From positions 1-9,887 of the forward strand of contig DHMD01000043.1 of NCBI GenBank assembly GCA_002405615.1: a stretch of 9,887 nt of DNA, written 5' to 3'. The stretch comes from Christensenella sp. UBA4651 (GTDB lineage: Bacteria > Bacillota > Clostridia > Christensenellales > UBA1242). Below, piece by piece: positions 1-7,450 of this stretch. The stretch's first letter is position 1, and the number at the start of each line of letters is the position of its first letter. The notes beneath the pieces were generated by a model. The model was given only the letters and a program-made list of their open reading frames with translations. It did not search any database and was not told where the DNA came from. A program made the position numbers and the translations under genes.

Positions 1-1
1 T

Positions 2-715
2 AAACCTATTCAACCAATTCCTGCCACTCCGCAAGCACAGCCTAAACCTCTTAACACACAAGCGGCTGCACAAAATTTTGGTGCAGTTCGTCAGGTTACT
101 CCACAAAATACTGTTCAACAGCCATTTGGAATGCAGACTCCTAACCAAGTAATTACACCACAAAACCCATATAACCCTGCCACACCAAATGTGATGCCAA
201 ATCAACATCAGACAATGCCGAATGCCGTTCCAAATTATCATCAACCTAGACCTGTTGTACAGCAACAACCCAACACATATGCACAACCTACAACTCAACA
301 TAGACCCGTTATGCAGCAGCCAATGCAACAACCTAGACCTTTTGTCCAACCAAAAACACAGCAGCCATGTGGCGGTATGCCAATGAACCAGCCTCAACAG
401 ACTAGACCTTTCACACAGCCTATACGCCCTGCCGTACAACCTCAACAATATGGCAAACCTCAGCCAGTCAGACCTGCTATGCCAAATACTCCTAATATGG
501 CTCCAAACTTCTTTAACCCAGGTCAACAAAAACCTAGACCTTTTGCTCAACCATATAACCCAACGGGACAAGGACAAAGACCTGTCAACCCGCAACAACC
601 AAATGTTGCAAACAATCCAAATAATTATATTCCAAATAATTTTAGACCAACCAATCCGAATAACCCAAACAATCAAAATGGAACTAACAACAACGGAACA
701 AATAACGGTTGGTAA
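2..715 (+). CDS. Pro/Gln/Asn-rich low-complexity protein, C-terminal part (5' end outside window)
   Basis: The reading frame is open from the left edge of the window, so only the last 237 residues are visible and the start lies upstream. The whole visible part is low complexity: Pro, Gln and Asn dominate, and I find no Asp, Glu or Ser. Residue numbers here count from the window edge. A loose repeat built on Arg-Pro recurs, clearest as RPFVQP (112-117), RPFTQP (135-140) and RPFAQP (179-184). From about residue 203 the tail becomes Asn-rich and ends in Gly-Trp. No membrane segment or catalytic motif is visible. Such a tail is probably disordered and weakly basic (Arg/Lys only); it may be the linker or tail of a larger cytoplasmic, membrane or secreted protein whose folded domain is upstream. 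A terminator follows five bases after the stop. I do not recognise the family and assign no function. Coding status is supported by a 714-base open frame with coherent composition. Confidence 0.8.
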   Translation, partial: KPIQPIPATPQAQPKPLNTQAAAQNFGAVRQVTPQNTVQQPFGMQTPNQVITPQNPYNPATPNVMPNQHQTMPNAVPNYHQPRPVVQQQPNTYAQPTTQHRPVMQQPMQQPRPFVQPKTQQPCGGMPMNQPQQTRPFTQPIRPAVQPQQYGKPQPVRPAMPNTPNMAPNFFNPGQQKPRPFAQPYNPTGQGQRPVNPQQPNVANNPNNYIPNNFRPTNPNNPNNQNGTNNNGTNNGW

Positions 716-720
716 TACAC

Positions 721-770
721 AACACGGCTTTGTCGCCTTTATCTAGGCAGAACATTCGCCGTGTTTTTTG
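721..770 (+). terminator. Intrinsic terminator of the Pro/Gln/Asn-rich gene
   Basis: An 8-base-pair stem, AACACGGC (721-728) with GCCGTGTT (758-765), encloses a second small stem, GCCT/AGGC (735-738 with 745-748). A T-run follows, with more Ts after it. It begins five bases after the stop codon of the upstream gene. Confidence 0.85.
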
Positions 771-835
771 TTTTCCGTATCCCCTCCTCTACAACAACAA
801 TATCTATTCTCAAATCAAAATTTGTCGAATTAGTA

Positions 836-847
836 CCAAAATTTTGG
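836..847. repeat. 12-base perfect palindrome upstream of the small membrane protein promoter
   Basis: CCAAAATTTTGG is a perfect palindrome ending nine bases before the proposed -35 of the next gene. Its position would suit an operator. However, its centre is plain A4T4, so it may be chance in AT-rich DNA. No regulator can be named. Confidence 0.3.
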
Positions 848-856
848 CATAATCAT

Positions 857-885
857 TTGCCGTATAGCATAAAATGTGTTATAAT
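857..885 (+). promoter_or_regulatory. Sigma-A-type promoter for the 68-residue membrane protein gene
   Basis: A -35 of TTGCCG (857-862, four of six consensus bases) is followed by a 17-base spacer and a perfect TATAAT (880-885). The -10 is flanked by GTGT and ACAC, a small dyad. Transcription would begin near 892, giving a leader of about 65 bases before the ATG at 958. That leader contains a weak GGTG/CACC hairpin (910-922). Confidence 0.7.
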
Positions 886-957
886 ACACTTGGTATGCGT
901 GGCATATTAGGTGCGTTACACCACCACACATCAAATATTTTACAAGGAGATTTGAGT

Positions 958-1164
958 ATGCAAAAAGCGTATTTGGGTTTGGACTGGATTATTAGCTTGA
1001 TTTTGGCTATTATCCCTGTTACAAACATCGTTTTGGGTATCGTAACTCGTATTCAGAGAAAGAACTGGTTGGGTTTGATTCTCAACATCATTTTGGCTCC
1101 GATTTTCTACGTTATCGACCTTGTTACGATGATTATAGCTAGAGATGTAACAATTTTGGCATAA
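958..1164 (+). CDS. Small two-helix membrane protein (68 aa), unknown function
   Basis: This small protein has two hydrophobic segments, about residues 10-30 (WIISLILAIIPVTNIVLGIV) and 38-61, joined by a short basic loop (RIQRKNW, 31-37). That pattern suggests a helical hairpin in the cytoplasmic membrane with the loop on the inside. The ATG at 958 is chosen because AAGGAGA (944-950) lies seven bases upstream; an in-frame ATG at 874 falls inside the promoter and cannot be the start. The gene has its own promoter and terminator, so it is a single-gene unit. Its size and two-helix layout recall small stress-related proteins of the Pmp3/YqaE type, but I do not see that family's characteristic sequence, so this is only a topological likeness. 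The function is unknown. Confidence 0.75.
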   Translation: MQKAYLGLDWIISLILAIIPVTNIVLGIVTRIQRKNWLGLILNIILAPIFYVIDLVTMIIARDVTILA

Positions 1165-1176
1165 CTATGCTTAATC

Positions 1177-1213
1177 AAAAAGAAACAGACTATATTTAGC
1201 CTGTTTCTTTTTT
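1177..1213. terminator. Bidirectional intrinsic terminator between convergent genes
   Basis: A perfect 12-base-pair stem, AAAAAGAAACAG (1177-1188) with CTGTTTCTTTTT (1201-1212), encloses an inner CTA/TAG stem around a TATT loop. The A-run on one side and T-run on the other give a U-tract on either strand. It lies 12 bases after the stop of the small membrane protein and 12 bases after the stop of the hydrolase on the minus strand, so it probably ends both transcripts. Confidence 0.85.
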
Positions 1214-1224
1214 GTTCCAAAAAA

Positions 1225-2301
1225 TCACTCGTCCGAACTTAATTCGCCCAAGCGTTGAGTTTTTGCAATTTTCTCGTCCAGCCAATTCCCGATAAACTCA
1301 TACACTTCTTCTCTAAAAGTTTCATTCAAGATTTCGTGGTAGCCATTCTCCCATAACTTGTATGTTACATCTTTTACGCCGATTTTCCTATACAATTTAG
1401 GTAATTTATCGATTAATTTATGATTTTTGCCACCCAGAGGGTCGCTATCCCCACTCGTAATCAACATCGGCAAATCTTTATCCACCATTTTTAGCCCCGC
1501 TTTACGGTATAACCTAGTCAAACCACCGAAAAACGACCTATAAAATTGCGCCGAACAAACCGCCCCACAATAAGGGTCAAGCAAATACTCCTTATACTTC
1601 TCCTCATCGTGAGTGAGCCAGTTTCCGTCCTTTTTACCCTTGCTATATGCCCCAAAAGTCATTTTGTATATCATTTTAGCCCTAGCGTCCTTGCCACAAA
1701 AAGCCTTGGTAACCTTTGCAACGAATTTCCCCGCATAGGCGTCCATTCGCCCCTTAAAGCACGATGACCCCATAATGACAACGCCGCTATGCATATGATA
1801 ATTTTGAATAAAAGTCTGGGTAATAAAACTCCCGAAACTATGCCCCATAGCTATCAGCGGCAACTTGTATGTACCGATAAGAGTATCCGCCAATTTCATA
1901 TTATCACGCACAATATCACTAAACAAGTCGCCCGAATAAATGCTAACCTGCTCTGGCGCTCCCGCAGTCCGCCCATGACTACGGCAATCAGGAACTACCA
2001 AAATGTATCCCCTACCATTCAAATATCTAGCAAAGTCATCATACCTAAGCCCGTGCTCCACCATACCGTGAGCCAACAAAATTACCGCTTTGGCTTGCGA
2101 AATATTGTCCCAAACACGCACATAAATATCATAATCATTATATCCCTTGTAAAAAAACGACCTAAAAGTACTCTTTTTCTCAACAATTTCGTTTTTATTC
2201 AACTCGTCAAAAGCCCTCTTTTTGCTCACATTTTTGGCTTGCAAATTGTTGAAATCTTCGCTCATTTCCACATTTTCCACCTTGTTTTCCACTTCTTCCA
2301 T
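1225..2301 (-). CDS. Alpha/beta hydrolase, monoglyceride lipase / lysophospholipase-like
   Basis: This 358-residue protein probably hydrolyses an ester bond in a lipid such as a monoacylglycerol or lysophospholipid, in the cytoplasm or at the membrane face. The family assignment rests on visible motifs. HGMVEH (79-84) is the oxyanion-hole loop, in the form typical of monoglyceride-lipase-like hydrolases. GHSFG (153-157) carries the nucleophile Ser155. GDSDPLG (284-290) contains the catalytic Asp, probably Asp287. GYHEIL (320-325) contains His322. The triad is therefore complete. Residues 1-45 form a charged, Glu/Lys/Asn-rich extension that the core fold does not need; no signal peptide or membrane helix is seen. 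The ATG at 2301 is preceded by AAGGAG (2311-2316) nine bases away. The gene has its own promoter and ends at a shared bidirectional terminator. The exact substrate cannot be read from sequence; a peptidase or other esterase of the same superfamily is less likely. Confidence 0.85.
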   Translation of the reverse strand: MEEVENKVENVEMSEDFNNLQAKNVSKKRAFDELNKNEIVEKKSTFRSFFYKGYNDYDIYVRVWDNISQAKAVILLAHGMVEHGLRYDDFARYLNGRGYILVVPDCRSHGRTAGAPEQVSIYSGDLFSDIVRDNMKLADTLIGTYKLPLIAMGHSFGSFITQTFIQNYHMHSGVVIMGSSCFKGRMDAYAGKFVAKVTKAFCGKDARAKMIYKMTFGAYSKGKKDGNWLTHDEEKYKEYLLDPYCGAVCSAQFYRSFFGGLTRLYRKAGLKMVDKDLPMLITSGDSDPLGGKNHKLIDKLPKLYRKIGVKDVTYKLWENGYHEILNETFREEVYEFIGNWLDEKIAKTQRLGELSSDE

Positions 2302-2329
2302 ACCCTTTAACTCCTTATTCTTTTAATTT

Positions 2330-2358
2330 ATTATAAATAAAATTGCCAAAAATATCAA
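2330..2358 (-). promoter_or_regulatory. Promoter of the alpha/beta hydrolase gene
   Basis: On the minus strand TTGATA (2358-2353) is separated by exactly 17 bases from a perfect TATAAT (2335-2330). Transcription would start near 2323, leaving a leader of about 22 bases that contains the AAGGAG ribosome binding site. Confidence 0.8.
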
Positions 2359-2516
2359 ATAAATTAAGCAACAAAATTCCCAATCAGCCAATTAATACGC
2401 AAAAATACCATAAAAATTAACAAAAAATAATCTCAAATTAATAAAAAATATAAAAATTCACAACCAACACCGAAATCAAATTAACAAAAAACATACAAAA
2501 AATGCTCAAAAAATGC
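2359..2516. other. AT-rich spacer with strong A/C bias on the + strand
   Basis: Between the hydrolase promoter and the gyrA terminator the DNA is very AT-rich and nearly lacks G on the + strand. It has many A-runs and no open reading frame with a ribosome binding site. I see no hairpin or repeat that would make it a gene. It may act as an A-tract or curved region upstream of the hydrolase promoter. Confidence 0.4.
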
Positions 2517-2549
2517 AAAAAAATAAGGCAAAACATCACTTTTGCCTTA
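2517..2549 (-). terminator. Intrinsic terminator of gyrA
   Basis: A perfect 10-base-pair stem (2524-2533 with 2540-2549; arms TAAGGCAAAA and TTTTGCCTTA) has a six-base loop. On the minus strand it is followed by seven Ts (2523-2517). It lies 26 bases beyond the gyrA stop. Confidence 0.9.
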
Positions 2550-2575
2550 CTTTTATATATCTATTATATTATTTT

Positions 2576-5377
2576 TTAGATTTCATCATCGTCTGATTTA
2601 TCCAAATATTTGGAAATATTATCGCTAACCTCATCAAACTCATCAGGCTCACTATTTGCGACCTCAGTTTCCATTTCCATTGTCGCTACACCGTCAGCAT
2701 TATTTGCCGCTGCCTCATGTGCCGCCTCGTTACTATTGTACTCCTCAGCAAATTCGGTAGCAGTTGGCAAGCCGTCATCTTCCTCAGGCTCATTTGCTTC
2801 AGGCTCAACGGTCGCAATACTGGTAATTGTATTACCCGCACGAAGTTTCATCATTCTCACTCCGATACTTGTCCTACTTACTTTACGGACATCGTTACTA
2901 CTAATCCTAATAGTCATACCGTTATTTGTAATGAGCAAAATGTCGTCATTAGCATTGATTTGACGCAAGCCCACAATATCGCCCGTCTTGTCATTAAACT
3001 CGCCAGCACGCACACCCATACCGCCACGGCTCTGCAAACGATATTCGTTAATATCCGTCCTCTTACCGAAGCCGTTAGCAGTGATGGTCAGCACCTCATT
3101 ATTTGAGTTTATCACGCACATATCAACCAAAGTTGCACCCTCTGGCAAACGCATAGCACGCACGCCACGAGCCAACCTACTCATTGCACGGATATTCCTC
3201 TCGTTAAAGCGAATACACTTACCAATACTGCTAGCAACCAAAATGTCCTCGCCACCTTTGCTGCGCTCGACCTTGATTAACTGGTCGCCCTCGTCCAAAG
3301 TAATGGCACGCTTCCCGACTTTCATAATGCTAAAGAATTGCGAAATCGGGGTTTTCTTGATAATACCATTCTTGGTAACCATTACGAGATAGCCGTCAGG
3401 GCTAACTTCGTCCACATATTCGTCCGTACCCTCGCCCTCGATAGCCTCTTGGTAAATCGGATTTTCTTGCGAAATCACATTGCCCTCGTCATCGACAGCG
3501 TGTACATCGTCCACTGGCGTATACTCGACCTTGCGTCTACCATTCAGCATATCATAAGGCAAGCAAATTACCGCAGTCGTGTACTCATCTTGGTTAAATT
3601 GCAATAGGTTAATCATCGCTCTACCCTTGCTCGTCTTGCTACCCTCTGGGATTTCGTACCCCTTGATTGAGTAAACACGCCCAAGGTTAGTAAAGAACAG
3701 CAAGTTATCGTGTGTATTCGCCACAAACAACCTATTAATATAGTCGTTGTCCTTTGACTTGTGAGTAGTCATACCCACGCCGCCACGGTTTTGCTGATGG
3801 TACTCGGATAGCGCCATACGCTTGATATAGCCTTGCGACGTCATCGAAATAACCATATCTTCCCTAGCAATCAAGTCCTCAATGTCAAAATTACCAATAT
3901 CGTGGCTAATTTCCGTTTTGCGGACAGTACCATATTTTTCCTTGATTTCGGTCAACTCTTTCGCAATAATTGCTACGACTTTGTGCGGATTGTCGAGAAT
4001 TGACTGCAATTCAGCAATCAAGGCACGCAAATCGTTCAATTCTTGCTGCAATTTCTCAACTTCGAGAGCGGTAAGTCTAGCCAATCTCATATCGAGAATG
4101 GCATTCGCCTGTCTCTCCGACAACTCAAAACTGCGGCACAAATTACTCATCGCCTCAGCACGCTCACGGCTAGTCTTGATTATTCTAATAACCTCATCAA
4201 TATTAGCCAAAGCAATAACCAAGCCCTCAATGATATGCTCACGCTCTTTTGCTCTTTCTAGGTCGTACTTTGTCCTACGCACAATGATTTGCTTCTGGTG
4301 TTCTAGGTAGTAGTAGAGCATTTCTTTTAGGTTCAGCACCTTTGGCTCACCATTTACCAGTGCCAAGAAGATAATACCGTTACTTACCTGCATTTGCGAA
4401 TGCTTGAACAACAAGTTCAGCACGACTTGCGGGTTCGCATCTCTCTTTAATTCGATTACGATACGCATACCTTGACGGTCAGACTCCTCACGAATGTCCG
4501 AAATGCCGTCAATTTTCTTATCCTTTACAAGGTTCGCAATCTGCACAATCAACTGCGCCTTGTTTACCTGATAAGGAATTTCGGTAACCGCAATACGCAC
4601 CTTGTTGCCATCGTCCTCTATGTCAGTTTTTGCCCTAATGATTACCTTACCATGTCCAGTCTTGTACGCTTGACGCACACCCATACGCCCCATAATCAGA
4701 CCACCCGTTGGGAAGTCTGGCGCTTTGACATATGTCATCAACTCGTCAATCTCGATATCGGGATTGTTAATGAGTGCAATTACACCGTCAATTACCTCGC
4801 CCAAATTGTGTGGCGGGATACTGGTAGCCATACCTACGGCGATACCGTCCGAACCATTAACCAATAGGTTTGGGAAACGAGCAGGCAGCACACTAGGTTG
4901 TTGCAGCGTGTCATCATAGTTTGGCACAAAATCCACGCTATCTTTCTCAATATCACGCATCATTTCGCCCGCAAGCTTACTCATTCTCGCCTCGGTATAA
5001 CGCTGCGCCGCAGCAGGGTCGCCATCAACACTACCGAAGTTACCTTGACCATCAATCAGGGGCGCACGCATAGCGAAAGGCTGAGCCAATCTAACCAGAG
5101 CATCATAAACCGCACTGTCGCCGTGAGGGTGGTATTTACCCAAAACATCACCGACAATACGAGCCGACTTACGGAAAGGCTTGTCATTTGTGTAGCCCTG
5201 CTCGTGCATACTATACAAAATTCTGCGGTGAACAGGCTTTAATCCGTCCCGCACATCGGGTATCGCACGGCTAACATTTACCGCCATAGCATAAGCGATG
5301 AAACTCTTTTTCATCTCGTCTACCACAGCAACCTTGGTAATATTCAAATTTTCATTGCTAAAAGATTTTTCTTCCAT
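2576..5377 (-). CDS. gyrA: DNA gyrase subunit A
   Basis: GyrA is the DNA breakage-reunion and wrapping subunit of the A2B2 gyrase, which introduces negative supercoils using ATP hydrolysed by GyrB. The winged-helix/tower part (about 1-500) contains the active-site Tyr127 in RYTEAR and the quinolone-determining stretch HPHGDSAVYD. Ser88 and Asp92 there match E. coli Ser83 and Asp87, the susceptible-type residues. The C-terminal beta-pinwheel (about 505-855) carries the GyrA box as QNRGGVG (529-535) and a second similar repeat, QSRGGMG (782-788). The box and the adjacent gyrB support gyrase rather than topoisomerase IV. At 933 residues it is longer than the usual 820-880, because of an acidic insertion near 607-660 and an acidic tail from about 857 (ending DKSDDDEI). 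The ATG follows a modest AGGGAA site (5390-5385). It is probably expressed from the gyrB promoter and from a second promoter in the gap. Confidence 0.97.
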   Translation of the reverse strand: MEEKSFSNENLNITKVAVVDEMKKSFIAYAMAVNVSRAIPDVRDGLKPVHRRILYSMHEQGYTNDKPFRKSARIVGDVLGKYHPHGDSAVYDALVRLAQPFAMRAPLIDGQGNFGSVDGDPAAAQRYTEARMSKLAGEMMRDIEKDSVDFVPNYDDTLQQPSVLPARFPNLLVNGSDGIAVGMATSIPPHNLGEVIDGVIALINNPDIEIDELMTYVKAPDFPTGGLIMGRMGVRQAYKTGHGKVIIRAKTDIEDDGNKVRIAVTEIPYQVNKAQLIVQIANLVKDKKIDGISDIREESDRQGMRIVIELKRDANPQVVLNLLFKHSQMQVSNGIIFLALVNGEPKVLNLKEMLYYYLEHQKQIIVRRTKYDLERAKEREHIIEGLVIALANIDEVIRIIKTSRERAEAMSNLCRSFELSERQANAILDMRLARLTALEVEKLQQELNDLRALIAELQSILDNPHKVVAIIAKELTEIKEKYGTVRKTEISHDIGNFDIEDLIAREDMVISMTSQGYIKRMALSEYHQQNRGGVGMTTHKSKDNDYINRLFVANTHDNLLFFTNLGRVYSIKGYEIPEGSKTSKGRAMINLLQFNQDEYTTAVICLPYDMLNGRRKVEYTPVDDVHAVDDEGNVISQENPIYQEAIEGEGTDEYVDEVSPDGYLVMVTKNGIIKKTPISQFFSIMKVGKRAITLDEGDQLIKVERSKGGEDILVASSIGKCIRFNERNIRAMSRLARGVRAMRLPEGATLVDMCVINSNNEVLTITANGFGKRTDINEYRLQSRGGMGVRAGEFNDKTGDIVGLRQINANDDILLITNNGMTIRISSNDVRKVSRTSIGVRMMKLRAGNTITSIATVEPEANEPEEDDGLPTATEFAEEYNSNEAAHEAAANNADGVATMEMETEVANSEPDEFDEVSDNISKYLDKSDDDEI

Positions 5378-5404
5378 AATAATATTCCCTATGCTTTTTA
5401 TTTA

Positions 5405-5413
5405 ATTATATCA
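5405..5413 (-). promoter_or_regulatory. Extended -10 promoter in the gyrB-gyrA gap
   Basis: On the minus strand TGATATAAT (5413-5405) is a perfect TATAAT with the TGn extension. No good -35 lies 16-18 bases upstream, which is usual for extended -10 promoters. Transcription would begin near 5398, about 20 bases before the gyrA ATG. No terminator is visible between gyrB and gyrA, so this would add to read-through transcription. Confidence 0.6.
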
Positions 5414-5456
5414 CACCAAATCCGCCCGAAAGCAGACTTGGGACACACTTTTTTGA

Positions 5457-7367
5457 TTAAATGTCGAGGTCCTCAACCAATTTTGCGTTTTTCTCGATAA
5501 ATTCACGGCGCAATTCTGGCTGCTCACCCATCAGTAGTGAGAAAATCTGGTCAGCCTCAAAGGCATCGTCCATAGTTACCTGCAACATCGACCTAGTTTC
5601 AGGGTTCATAGTGGTTTCCCAAAGTTGCTCTGCATTCATCTCACCTAGACCTTTGTAACGCTGCAATTCGTAGCCCTTACGCCCTACGCTATCTAGGTAG
5701 TTATTCAAATCGTCATCGTTAAAGAAATACCTATCCCCGCTCGACCTATGCACCTTATAGAGAGGTGGCTGCGCAATGTACACATGCCCATGCTCAATTA
5801 GCGGCCTCATAAAGCGGAAGAAGAAAGTCAGCATCAATATCCTAATGTGGCTACCGTCTACATCAGCATCGGTCATACAAATGATACGGTTATATCTCAA
5901 TTTTGACTCGTCAAAGTCCTCGTGAATACCGCAACCAAAAGCAGTAATCATCGCCTTGATTTCGGCATTTTCTAGAATTCTGTGCAATCTCGCCTTTTCA
6001 ACATTCAATATCTTACCACGCAGTGGAAGTATCGCCTGAAATCTGCGGTCTCGCCCCTCTTTCGCCGTACCGCCCGCACTATCACCCTCTACGAGGTAGA
6101 TTTCGCAAAGGCTAGAATCCTTGCTAGTACAGTCAGCGAGTTTACCTGGCAAGGTAGTACTCTCCAACACGCCCTTTCTACGGGTCAATTCACGAGCAGA
6201 ACGAGCAGCATCTCTCGCCCTCTGCGCCGTTACACATTTTAGCACCAACTCACGCCCGATTTGCGGGTTTTCCTCCAAAAATGTGCCGAACCCGTCCTGC
6301 ATAGCTTTCTCCACATAGCCACGCATTTCCGAGTTGCCGAGTTTGGTTTTGGTTTGTCCCTCAAATTGCGGCTCGGTCAGTTTTACCGAAATAATGGCAC
6401 AAATCCCCTCACGGACATCTTCGCCCGCCAACTTCTCATTTTCTTTGAGAATTTTATTCTGCACACCGTAATCGTTAATAATTTTTGTCAACGCATTCTT
6501 GAACCCGACAAGGTGCGTACCACCCTCCTCGGTATTGATGTTATTCGCATAAGCGTGCATAGTTTCATTATATCCGTCATTGTATTGGAAGCAGATTTCC
6601 ACCTGATAATCGTCCGCCTCTTTGTTGATATAGAGCGGCTGCGGAAAAATCACTTCTTTCCCCTTGTTTAGAGCCTCTACAAACTCCACGATTCCGCCCT
6701 CATAGTGGAAAGTTTCGCTACGTTCTCTCCCCTCTCGCTCATCAGTCAGAGAGATAGACAAGCCTTTGTTCAAGAAAGCGATTTCTTTGAACCTGTTTTT
6801 CAGCGAATCGTAATTAAAGTCCACCGTTTCAAAAATTTCAGGGTCGGGCAAAAATGTAACCCTAGTACCAGTTTCCTTTGTCGTACCTACAACAGTTAGA
6901 GGGTTTTGCGGAATGCCACGCTTGTAATCTTGATGATAGATATTGCCATTTTGGTACACATCAACTTCAAGGTCGGTAGAGAGTGCGTTTACGACACTCA
7001 AACCTACGCCGTGCAAACCACCGCTGATTTTGTAACCCTTGCCGCCGAATTTACCACCAGCGTGCAATTTGGTTAGCACTACCTCAACCGCCGATTTGTG
7101 CTCCGTCTTGTGCATACCAGTAGGAATACCACGCCCGTTATCACGCACGCTACAAGCACCATTTTTGAGCAGTGTTACCGAAATAGTATCACAGTACCCC
7201 GCCAAAGCCTCATCAATAGAGTTGTCCACAATCTCTATAATCAAGTGCTGCAAACCACGCTCGTCCGTACTACCGATGTACATACCTGGGCGTTTGCGTA
7301 CTGGGTCCAACCCCTCCAATACCTGAATAGCGTCTTCCGTGTATTGTTCCGTAATTTTTTGTGTCAT
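5457..7367 (-). CDS. gyrB: DNA gyrase subunit B
   Basis: GyrB supplies the ATPase and TOPRIM domains of gyrase. The GHKL ATPase contains EIVDNSIDEALAGY (from 45; Glu45 is the general base, Asn49 binds Mg), DNGRGIP (76-82), the GGLHGVG lid motif (116-122) and QTK (338-340), whose lysine contacts the ATP phosphate. The TOPRIM domain has EGDSAGG (427-433) and DADVDG (500-505), which coordinate Mg at the cleavage site. QRYKGLGEMN (569-578) belongs to the C-terminal region that contacts GyrA. At 636 residues it matches the Gram-positive length and lacks the roughly 170-residue insertion of E. coli GyrB. I place the start at the ATG at 7367, preceded by AAAGGA nine bases upstream. An in-frame TTG at 7421 has no ribosome binding site and adds 18 residues unlike any GyrB start. 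gyrA follows after 79 bases, consistent with an operon. Confidence 0.97.
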   Translation of the reverse strand: MTQKITEQYTEDAIQVLEGLDPVRKRPGMYIGSTDERGLQHLIIEIVDNSIDEALAGYCDTISVTLLKNGACSVRDNGRGIPTGMHKTEHKSAVEVVLTKLHAGGKFGGKGYKISGGLHGVGLSVVNALSTDLEVDVYQNGNIYHQDYKRGIPQNPLTVVGTTKETGTRVTFLPDPEIFETVDFNYDSLKNRFKEIAFLNKGLSISLTDEREGRERSETFHYEGGIVEFVEALNKGKEVIFPQPLYINKEADDYQVEICFQYNDGYNETMHAYANNINTEEGGTHLVGFKNALTKIINDYGVQNKILKENEKLAGEDVREGICAIISVKLTEPQFEGQTKTKLGNSEMRGYVEKAMQDGFGTFLEENPQIGRELVLKCVTAQRARDAARSARELTRRKGVLESTTLPGKLADCTSKDSSLCEIYLVEGDSAGGTAKEGRDRRFQAILPLRGKILNVEKARLHRILENAEIKAMITAFGCGIHEDFDESKLRYNRIICMTDADVDGSHIRILMLTFFFRFMRPLIEHGHVYIAQPPLYKVHRSSGDRYFFNDDDLNNYLDSVGRKGYELQRYKGLGEMNAEQLWETTMNPETRSMLQVTMDDAFEADQIFSLLMGEQPELRREFIEKNAKLVEDLDI

Positions 7368-7426
7368 GTTCCTGATTCCTTTTACGCTTAAATTGCCTAG
7401 ATTTACCCACCCAAAAACCAAAATTT

Positions 7427-7450
7427 TTATATACTATTCATAGTATATAA
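7427..7450. repeat. Perfect 24-base palindrome in the gyrB leader (operator or hairpin)
   Basis: TTATATACTAT (7427-7437) and ATAGTATATAA (7440-7450) are exact reverse complements, 11 bases each, separated by two bases. It lies in the gyrB leader, about 30-55 bases after the predicted transcription start and 60 bases before the ATG. Its symmetry and length suit a dimeric repressor operator, and the TATACT inside it could act as a secondary -10. In RNA it would form an AU-rich hairpin. Two alternative 8-base outer stems surround it: 7454-7461 with 7401-7408, and 7458-7465 with 7419-7426. I cannot name the regulator. Confidence 0.6.

Noticed and set aside
450..746. 98-codon open frame overlapping the Pro/Gln/Asn-rich gene and entering its terminator
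   Set aside because: It is in another frame of a low-complexity repeat, lacks a ribosome binding site and ends inside the terminator hairpin.
874..957. ATG at 874 as the start of the small membrane protein
   Set aside because: This ATG overlaps the promoter; the predicted transcript begins after it.
5075..5125. Quinolone-resistance substitutions in GyrA
   Set aside because: The positions equivalent to E. coli Ser83 and Asp87 are Ser88 and Asp92, the susceptible-type residues.
2610..5242. Many open frames of 64-142 codons on the + strand opposite gyrA and gyrB
   Set aside because: They lie antisense to strongly conserved gyrase genes, lack ribosome binding sites and have no recognisable protein features. 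They are codon-bias shadows.
2576..7367. The pair could be topoisomerase IV (parE-parC) rather than gyrase
   Set aside because: Two QxRGGxG GyrA-box-like repeats in the subunit A pinwheel, the length of both subunits and the gyrB-gyrA order favour gyrase.
7368..7421. gyrB start at the in-frame TTG at 7421, giving 654 residues
   Set aside because: It has no ribosome binding site and the added residues do not resemble a GyrB N-terminus. The ATG at 7367 has a good site and gives the usual length.
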